Assembly: GCA_026418315.1 (NCBI GenBank)
Contig: JAOABO010000076.1
Coordinates: 1 to 8,710 of the forward strand
Source of the DNA: Bacteroidia bacterium
GTDB taxonomy: Bacteria; Bacteroidota; Bacteroidia; B-17B0; Aurantibacillaceae
Reading direction: 5' to 3'
Length of the DNA stretch: 8,710 bases
Shown: positions 1-5,875 of the stretch, piece after piece
How positions within the stretch are numbered: position 1 is the first letter of the stretch
Layout: each line of letters starts with the position of its first letter
Program-made: the position numbers and the translations under genes
The notes under the pieces: generated by a model
The model's database searches: none
The model's input: the letters and a program-made list of their open reading frames with translations, nothing else
What the model was told of the DNA's origin: nothing

Positions 1-33
1 ATATTGGCTTTTGTTGGTGTCAGTATTAGTGTA

Positions 34-423
34 ATGAAAAAAATAATATTTATTTTTTTTGTTGTACTTGTTGTTTCATCGTGTAAGAAAAAAGAGAGTG
101 GTTCAAGTAATAATAATTCACCGACTGTTACTACTTGCTTTAAAGATGAACAAACAGGTATTTATTTTGGAGATGGAGTTCAAAATTCCATTCCATTTAC
201 GAATTCCAATGTAGGCATCACAAAAATTTCTTGTACCAGCGTCAAAATTCAAGCCCCTTCTGCCACTTATACTATTGGTTCTCTCAGCGCAAGTGGAGTA
301 AATGGGTACATTGGCACTTCCAACACATCTGAGAGTTCTTCTATTTCATTTACTGTAATGGGCGCTCAATATACCGTCGATGTTTCTATTGGAAATTCTT
401 TTCAGTTTATTGGAACAAAATAA
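34..423 (+). CDS. Small predicted lipoprotein, function unknown
   Basis: A 129-residue protein that I cannot assign to a family. What is visible is a lipoprotein signal peptide: basic start (MKK), hydrophobic core at residues 4-14 and a lipobox VSSC ending at Cys17. This predicts cleavage before Cys17, lipidation and membrane anchoring. A Lys-rich patch and a Ser/Asn-rich linker (about 18-31) follow. The rest (about 35-129) is rich in Ser, Thr, Gly, Ile and Val, looks like beta strands, and has two further cysteines (35 and 67). The ATG at 34 is chosen because it puts the signal peptide at the N-terminus; the frame is open leftward to the window edge, so a TTG at 4 is possible but less likely. 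It converges on pdxJ with 54 bases between stop codons. Lipoprotein call is firm; function is unknown. Confidence 0.75.
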   Translation: MKKIIFIFFVVLVVSSCKKKESGSSNNNSPTVTTCFKDEQTGIYFGDGVQNSIPFTNSNVGITKISCTSVKIQAPSATYTIGSLSASGVNGYIGTSNTSESSSISFTVMGAQYTVDVSIGNSFQFIGTK

Positions 424-477
424 ATTATTTTAAAGAATTGTTGGGTATTTTTTAAGTGGTTTGATTACTGAAAAAAA

Positions 478-1215
478 TCATTCCATTAGTAATCTTTTAT
501 ACATCATCACTGTATTTTCAAGTCCGTAATATAAAGCATCTGAAATAAGTGCATGACCAATGGATACTTCTGCCAAAAAGGGAATGTTGTGCTTGAGATA
601 GCGAAGGTTTTCTAAATTTAAATCGTGTCCGGCATTTACGTCCATGCCAAATTCTTTGGCTTTGTAAGCACTTTCTTTGTAAGGTAGAATAATTTTTTCT
701 TTATCAGTAAAATAACTTTTAGCATATACTTCGGTATAAAGTTCTATTCGGTTGGTTCCTGTTTTGGCGGCACCTTCTATCATTTTAATATCGGGATTGA
801 CGAAAATAGATACTCGTATGCCCAAGGATTGAAAGTGTTTCACTATATCTGTCAGATAATCTTTGTATTGAATAGTATCCCAGCCATGGTCGGAGGTAAG
901 TTGATTGGCAGCATCAGGCACCAGTGTAACTTGTGCGGGTTTGACCTCTTCAATAAGTTGGACAAATTTTTTTTCTTGAGGATTACCTTCTACATTTAAT
1001 TCTACTTTCAAATTTTCTTTTAATTGGTAAACATCCGAATACCTAATATGACGCTCATCTGGCCTTGGATGTACAGTAATGCCATCGGCACCAAAACGTT
1101 CAATATCCAAAGCAGCTTTGAGTACATTGGGGGTGTTGCCTTTTCTGGAATTACGAATAAGCGCTATTTTGTTAATGTTTACACTAAGTTTGGTAGAGTA
1201 GCGATGTTGCAGCAT
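478..1215 (-). CDS. pdxJ: Pyridoxine 5'-phosphate synthase PdxJ
   Basis: PdxJ makes pyridoxine 5'-phosphate by condensing 1-deoxy-D-xylulose 5-phosphate with 3-amino-2-oxopropyl phosphate, the closing step of the DXP-dependent vitamin B6 pathway in the cytoplasm. The 245-residue length fits this TIM-barrel family. Family hallmarks are visible in order: the LSVNINKIA strand at 10-18, GADGITVH at 42-49 with His49, the LNVEGN segment with Glu76, VNAGHDLN with His197, and the phosphate-binding VSIGHALI near 217-224. His49, Glu76 and His197 correspond to E. coli His45, Glu72 and His193. The start at 1215 lies a few residues before the usual family start (near TKLSVN), so the first six residues may be extra. 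It follows hutI by 10 bases on the same strand, so it is probably co-transcribed with it. No purine-rich ribosome site is seen; the leader is A/T-rich. Confidence 0.96.
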   Translation of the reverse strand: MLQHRYSTKLSVNINKIALIRNSRKGNTPNVLKAALDIERFGADGITVHPRPDERHIRYSDVYQLKENLKVELNVEGNPQEKKFVQLIEEVKPAQVTLVPDAANQLTSDHGWDTIQYKDYLTDIVKHFQSLGIRVSIFVNPDIKMIEGAAKTGTNRIELYTEVYAKSYFTDKEKIILPYKESAYKAKEFGMDVNAGHDLNLENLRYLKHNIPFLAEVSIGHALISDALYYGLENTVMMYKRLLME

Positions 1216-1225
1216 AATTTTATTT

Positions 1226-2473
1226 TTAAGATATTGATTTTCCCATGATGAAAACTTGTTCTATGAGTGGATGTGCAAAATGGTAAGCAAAAGTAACAGG
1301 TGTAACTGACTTATCCGTAATGAAAAAATTGGCAAAATTCCCTATGCCTATCCATCCGACATTAGGAGTATCCATAGCAAATGCGGCATTGATGGTAGCT
1401 GCGTTGTATGCTTCGTATGGTGTAAGACGGTTCATGACACAAGCTAAACTCATCATCATAGGCATATTAGCGGATGGAGAACTTCCCGGATTAAAATCGG
1501 AAGCAATGGCAAGTGGTAAATCATTATCTATCATTTGTCGGGCAGGTGCTGGCGGCAAGTTCAGAAAGTAGGCAGCACCAGGCAAAATGACGGGTATGGT
1601 AGTGGAATTTTTTAGTAGTTGGATGTCTTTGTCGGTGGCATATTCCAAATGATCTACAGATATGCATTTTGTCTTTACACCAATTTCAATACCGCCGCTG
1701 TGTGAGAGTTGCTCTGCGTGTATCTTGCCTTTCAATCCATAATGTATTCCTTTTTCTATGATGTATTCTGTTTCTTCTGCTGTAAAGTAGCCATCTTCAC
1801 AGAATACATCTATAAAATCAGCCAATTGTTCATCTGCAATTTTAGGAAGCATGTCATTACAAATAATCTCAATGTATTTTTCTTTATTGTTTTTATATTC
1901 AGATGGAATGGCGTGGGCACCTAAAAAGGTAGATTTGATGGGAATATGAAAATGTTCTTTTAGTTTTTTAATAATGCGTAGCATTTTTAATTCGGCTTCG
2001 GTATTGAGTCCGTAGCCACTTTTAATTTCAATAGCTCCTGTGCCCATTTTGATGAGGAGCCGAATACGCTGTTGAGCAAGTTCAAAAAGTTCTACTTCGG
2101 CGGTTTCTCTTAATTTTTGGGCAGAGTTCAAAATGCCGCCGCCTCTTTGTGCTATTTCCTGATAACTCATGCCTTGCAGTCGCCATACAAATTCTTGTTC
2201 TCTATTTCCTGCAAAAACTAAATGTGTATGAGCATCTACAAAGCATGGAAATACATTTTTATTTTCTGCATCAATTACTTCCAAATTTTTCCAATCACTA
2301 ATGCCGGGAAATTCTTCCATATTTCCATAATCTACGATAATACCATCTTCAATGGCTAACCAAGCATTGTGCAAAACAGGTACTTCTTTCATTGCCTCTC
2401 CTCTTATAGGTGTGGTTATATTTTCTCTAACCTGATGCAAGGTATGAATATTTTTAATTAATAATTTTTGCAT
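1226..2473 (-). CDS. hutI: Imidazolonepropionase HutI
   Basis: HutI hydrolyses 4-imidazolone-5-propionate to N-formimino-L-glutamate, the third step of histidine degradation. It is a cytoplasmic metal-dependent amidohydrolase. The 415 residues match the usual family length (about 400-420). The first metal-site pair is His82 and His84 in DAHTHLVFAG. Next come the GAIEIKSGYGL stretch at 147-156, His252 and Glu254 in IHAEQ, and His275 in SVDHLEY. Asp326 with Asn328 lies in the ASDFNPGSSP segment near 324-333. These correspond to the metal ligands and the catalytic and substrate residues known in the family, so the enzyme should be active. The start at 2473 gives the expected short beta-strand N-terminus (LLIKNI). 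hutH, hutU and a formimidoylglutamate enzyme are absent nearby, so the pathway genes are scattered or outside the window. It heads a probable two-gene transcript with pdxJ. Confidence 0.97.
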   Translation of the reverse strand: MQKLLIKNIHTLHQVRENITTPIRGEAMKEVPVLHNAWLAIEDGIIVDYGNMEEFPGISDWKNLEVIDAENKNVFPCFVDAHTHLVFAGNREQEFVWRLQGMSYQEIAQRGGGILNSAQKLRETAEVELFELAQQRIRLLIKMGTGAIEIKSGYGLNTEAELKMLRIIKKLKEHFHIPIKSTFLGAHAIPSEYKNNKEKYIEIICNDMLPKIADEQLADFIDVFCEDGYFTAEETEYIIEKGIHYGLKGKIHAEQLSHSGGIEIGVKTKCISVDHLEYATDKDIQLLKNSTTIPVILPGAAYFLNLPPAPARQMIDNDLPLAIASDFNPGSSPSANMPMMMSLACVMNRLTPYEAYNAATINAAFAMDTPNVGWIGIGNFANFFITDKSVTPVTFAYHFAHPLIEQVFIMGKSIS

Positions 2474-2486
2474 AGCCGTTTTGGGA

Positions 2487-2494
2487 CAAATGTA
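2487..2494 (-). promoter_or_regulatory. Candidate Bacteroidota -7 box for hutI-pdxJ
   Basis: On the minus strand this reads TACATTTG, an exact match to the Bacteroidota -7 consensus TAnnTTTG, ending 13 bases before the hutI ATG. A possible -33 TTTG reads on the minus strand at 2523-2520, with a spacer of about 25 bases, longer than the usual 17-23. The predicted leader would be very short. In AT-rich DNA such matches arise by chance, so this is tentative. Confidence 0.35.
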
Positions 2495-2509
2495 TATAAA
2501 TATGATGTG

Positions 2510-2517
2510 TATATTTG
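2510..2517 (+). promoter_or_regulatory. Candidate Bacteroidota -7 box for the restriction operon
   Basis: TATATTTG matches the Bacteroidota -7 consensus TAnnTTTG and ends 13 bases before the ATG of the PLD-helicase gene. The nearest upstream TTTG (2480-2483) is 26 bases away, longer than the usual spacing, so the -33 element is weak or absent. The box faces away from the hutI box at 2487-2494, with 15 bases between them. Tentative. Confidence 0.38.
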
Positions 2518-2530
2518 AGCAAAAATTGTC

Positions 2531-5500
2531 ATGTTCATAACCAATGATAAAGATTATACTACATTATCAGATACTATCAAACAACGTATTAAGTATTGTC
2601 ATGAAATAAAAATATTAGTTGGTTATTTTTATTTTGGTGGAATGGAAGAGATATTAAATGAAATTCAATCTAATGAACATTTAAAACTCAAAATATTAAT
2701 AGGATTGGATTCTGATATAAAAGATGGTTATATTATAGAATTTGAAAAAACACAAAACAGAGAGAACAATGCTACAATAAAACAAAGGTATTATGACTCT
2801 ATTAGAAAAATATTCACACACCCGATATTTGACAATTATGAATTTCATCAGAATATAATCACATTTTTAAATCTGATTAAAGAGAAACGAATAGAAATTA
2901 GAAAGACCCGAGAACCCAACCATACCAAGTTATACATTTTCCAAATGAATAAAGAGCATCAAAATTTAATAGAAGGATTTTACATTACCGGTAGCAGTAA
3001 TCTTACTAAAGCAGGTTTAAAAGAACAAAAGGAGTTCAATGTATGCATTCGGGATTTTGGTTGGAGCGAAGCCAATAAGTATTTTGATCAATTGTGGAAT
3101 AATTCAATTCATTTTACAGAAGACGAACATCTGAAAATAATTGAAGTATTTAAGAATGAAACATTAATTAAAGAAATTACTCCATTTGAAGCATATCTGT
3201 ATGTTTTAAAAACATACATAGATTCATTTAAGAAAAAACCTATTAGTGAAAGTATTAAGCAAAAGTTGAGGGGAGCCGGGTACACGCCTTTTCAATATCA
3301 ATTAGATGCTATTGCTCAGGCGCTTTCTATTATAGAGGAACATAACGGCGTTATAATTGCAGACGTTGTTGGGCTTGGAAAATCTGTTATAGCTTGTGCT
3401 ATTGCTTATGAATTAAAAGAAAGAGGATTAGTGATAGCTCCACCGGGTTTAATTGGAGACGATACAAAAACAGCTGGTTGGAAAAAATATTTAGAAGATT
3501 TTGGTCTGTCTGCTATAGGATGGGAAGCCCATTCTCTCGGAAAATTAGAGGATGTCTTTAAGTTAGTCAAGAAAATAAAAGATTTTAGTGTAGTGATTAT
3601 AGATGAAGCCCATCGCTTTCGGAATCAAGATACCCAATCTTATGACTTATTAAAAGAAATATGTAGAAATAAAAAAGTAATATTGCTTACTGCTACTCCT
3701 TTTAATAATCGTCCGTCCGATATATTTTCTTTATTGAAATTATTTATTACACCTAAAAAATCGAGTATTTCCCTTAATCCTGATTTAGAGAGTATCTTTG
3801 ACCATTATGGTTATTTGTATAATCAATTGCTTTACATCAAAAAAAATTTGAATTCTACTGTTAAAAAGAAGAAAGAAAAATCTTTGCAATATTTTTATAA
3901 CATCTTTCAATATACTAAAAACAGTATTATTTCAGAGGAGGAAGCTTTAAAATTAGTAAATTCAAAATTGAAATCTTTGGCAGAAGAGATTAAAAACACA
4001 CTTATTCCCGTCATGATTAGAAGAAACCGATTGGATTTGAAAAAACATCCGGATTATAAAAAAGATTTATTAGAATTATCTAAAGTTAAAGACCCAATAA
4101 AAGGATTCTATTTTTTAAATAGAGCACAATCGGAATTTTATGATGAAGTGATAAATAGATATTTTATTGAACATGGAGAATTTAGAGGTGCTATTTATAT
4201 GCCTTTTAGATATATTAAAAACACTTCTGAAAAAATCAGTGAATTCGATGAGCTTTTTCAAACAAACTTATACAATTTAATGAGACGCCTGTTAGTCAAA
4301 CGATTTGAAAGTAGCTTTGGTGCTTTTTATGAAACCATTCAAAACTTTATAAATATCCACAATAAAGTAATTAATTTCATTAAAAAAACAGGATACTACA
4401 TACTAGATAGAGAATGGATAAACAAAATATCGGAATATGATGAAGAAGAATTTTTGGAAGAATTTCAACAAAAAATGAATGAACTTGAAACATTAGATGA
4501 AACGAGTAAAGCAAAAATTTTGTATAGCATAGAAGATTTGAATAACGATTTTTTGAAGGACATTCATGAGGACTTAAATTTATTAAATACCATAAGAAAT
4601 AATATAGAAAAACTTCAACTTATTCAAACAGACCCAAAGGCAGATGCTATTATAGAACAACTGAACAAGGCCTTAAAAAAAGACCCCAAAAGAAAAATTA
4701 TTATTTTTTCAGAATATCAGGCAACGGTAAAGCATTTAGCGGAGTATCTTGAGAAAAAAGACAAGGCACTTTTTCAAAAATCATTGATAGTAGTTGGAAA
4801 TATTTCCTCTTCTACTTATCAAAAAATATTGGAAAATTTTGATGCCTCCTACTCAGGGCCTCAAAAAAACGATTATGACATTTTAATTTGTACCGATAAA
4901 CTTTCAGAGGGCTTTAATCTCAACAGAGCAGGTTTTGTTATTAATTACGACATTCCATGGAATCCTGTGCGTGTTATTCAAAGATTAGGACGAATTAATC
5001 GTATAGGAAAAAAAGTATTTGATGAACTTTATATTATGAACTTTTTTCCTACAGAACAAGGGGAAGATATTATTAAACAAGAAAAAATAACCGAAAGTAA
5101 AATGTTTATGATTCATAATTCTATTGGTGAAGATGCCAAAATTTTTTCTCCTGATGAAACTCCCACACCATCTGAATTATTTAATCGAATCAATAAAAAC
5201 CCAGAAGACATGGATGAAGAAAGTACTTATACCAAAGTTTATTTAGAATTTGAAAACTACAAAAAGCAATACCCTAATGTAGTAAAAAACTTATACAACT
5301 TTCCTCCAAGAATAAAAACAGCCAAACTATCCAATACCAACGAACTTATTACTCTTATAAAAAAATATCGTATTTACTTTGTACACACCGAATACAATAC
5401 CCCAAAAATAAGCATAAAATCTTTTGAAGAAATATGGGATAAAATAAAAACCGAACCTCAGACCCCTTCTCTTTCATTATCCGCTGAGTTTTGGAAACAT

Positions 5501-5851
5501 TACGAAACTTCTCTTGCTTATACTCCACAATTTCATAGACCCGAATCCGAACAAACCATTTTCAAAAAAGCATTGAATAACTTGAGATCCATTATAAATA
5601 ACCAAGAATTTTTAGATTACAAGGACTATATTGAAATACTAATAGATGACCTTTTGCATTATGGCACCTTATCCGACTACCGTTTAAGACAAATTGCACA
5701 AATTAAAAATACTCACGACCTTAAAAAAATTATTGATGATTTAGGTAACGAATATTTTACTCAATTAGCACATTTTAATAACACTTCTGCAGAAGTGATT
5801 GTTAGTATAGAGAACCAAGCAACTCATTTACTTAACTCTGCTTCTTCATGA
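2531..5851 (+). CDS. PLD-nuclease / SNF2-family helicase fusion, putative restriction or defence translocase
   Basis: A 1106-residue cytoplasmic protein with two recognisable parts. Residues 1 to about 200 are a PLD-like domain: HTKLYIF with His131 and Lys133, GSSNLT at 154-159 and Glu168 in KEFNV, the layout of PLDc_2-type nucleases. Residues about 250-840 are a SNF2/HepA-type superfamily 2 helicase. It shows a Q-like motif (YTPFQYQ, 251-257), Walker A GLGKS (281-285), DEAH (358-361), TATP (387-390), IIIFSEYQ (723-730), TDKLSEGFNL (788-797) and the arginine-finger motif QRLGRINRIG (817-826). All ATPase residues are present, so ATP-driven DNA translocation is likely. About 330 mostly helical residues separate TATP from IIIFSEYQ, and the last 265 residues are unassigned. 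The ATG is the first after an in-frame TGA at 2516-2518. The methyltransferase gene follows after 24 bases, so the two are probably one operon. I infer a role in restricting foreign DNA; DrmD of DISARM and BREX helicases are relatives in architecture only. Confidence 0.88.
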   Translation: MFITNDKDYTTLSDTIKQRIKYCHEIKILVGYFYFGGMEEILNEIQSNEHLKLKILIGLDSDIKDGYIIEFEKTQNRENNATIKQRYYDSIRKIFTHPIFDNYEFHQNIITFLNLIKEKRIEIRKTREPNHTKLYIFQMNKEHQNLIEGFYITGSSNLTKAGLKEQKEFNVCIRDFGWSEANKYFDQLWNNSIHFTEDEHLKIIEVFKNETLIKEITPFEAYLYVLKTYIDSFKKKPISESIKQKLRGAGYTPFQYQLDAIAQALSIIEEHNGVIIADVVGLGKSVIACAIAYELKERGLVIAPPGLIGDDTKTAGWKKYLEDFGLSAIGWEAHSLGKLEDVFKLVKKIKDFSVVIIDEAHRFRNQDTQSYDLLKEICRNKKVILLTATPFNNRPSDIFSLLKLFITPKKSSISLNPDLESIFDHYGYLYNQLLYIKKNLNSTVKKKKEKSLQYFYNIFQYTKNSIISEEEALKLVNSKLKSLAEEIKNTLIPVMIRRNRLDLKKHPDYKKDLLELSKVKDPIKGFYFLNRAQSEFYDEVINRYFIEHGEFRGAIYMPFRYIKNTSEKISEFDELFQTNLYNLMRRLLVKRFESSFGAFYETIQNFINIHNKVINFIKKTGYYILDREWINKISEYDEEEFLEEFQQKMNELETLDETSKAKILYSIEDLNNDFLKDIHEDLNLLNTIRNNIEKLQLIQTDPKADAIIEQLNKALKKDPKRKIIIFSEYQATVKHLAEYLEKKDKALFQKSLIVVGNISSSTYQKILENFDASYSGPQKNDYDILICTDKLSEGFNLNRAGFVINYDIPWNPVRVIQRLGRINRIGKKVFDELYIMNFFPTEQGEDIIKQEKITESKMFMIHNSIGEDAKIFSPDETPTPSELFNRINKNPEDMDEESTYTKVYLEFENYKKQYPNVVKNLYNFPPRIKTAKLSNTNELITLIKKYRIYFVHTEYNTPKISIKSFEEIWDKIKTEPQTPSLSLSAEFWKHYETSLAYTPQFHRPESEQTIFKKALNNLRSIINNQEFLDYKDYIEILIDDLLHYGTLSDYRLRQIAQIKNTHDLKKIIDDLGNEYFTQLAHFNNTSAEVIVSIENQATHLLNSASS

Positions 5852-5875
5852 TAAATTGAAAACTATATTAATTTT

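Noticed and set aside
4..33. TTG at 4 as an upstream start for the lipoprotein
   Set aside because: It would bury the clear lipoprotein signal peptide that begins at the ATG at 34.
463..494. Inverted repeat GATTACT (463-469) / AGTAATC (488-494) followed by TTTT, possible terminator after the lipoprotein gene
   Set aside because: The stem is only 7 pairs, AT-rich, with an 18-base loop and a short T run, and it overlaps the end of pdxJ; too weak to call.
1024..1924. Short plus-strand open frames at 1024-1248, 1320-1571 and 1709-1924
   Set aside because: All lie antisense to pdxJ or hutI, which are well-supported, and their translations show no recognisable domain.
5848..5859. ATG overlapping the helicase stop (ATGA) as start of the next gene
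   Set aside because: That frame ends after three codons (ATG ATA AAT TGA); the methylase starts at 5876 in another frame.
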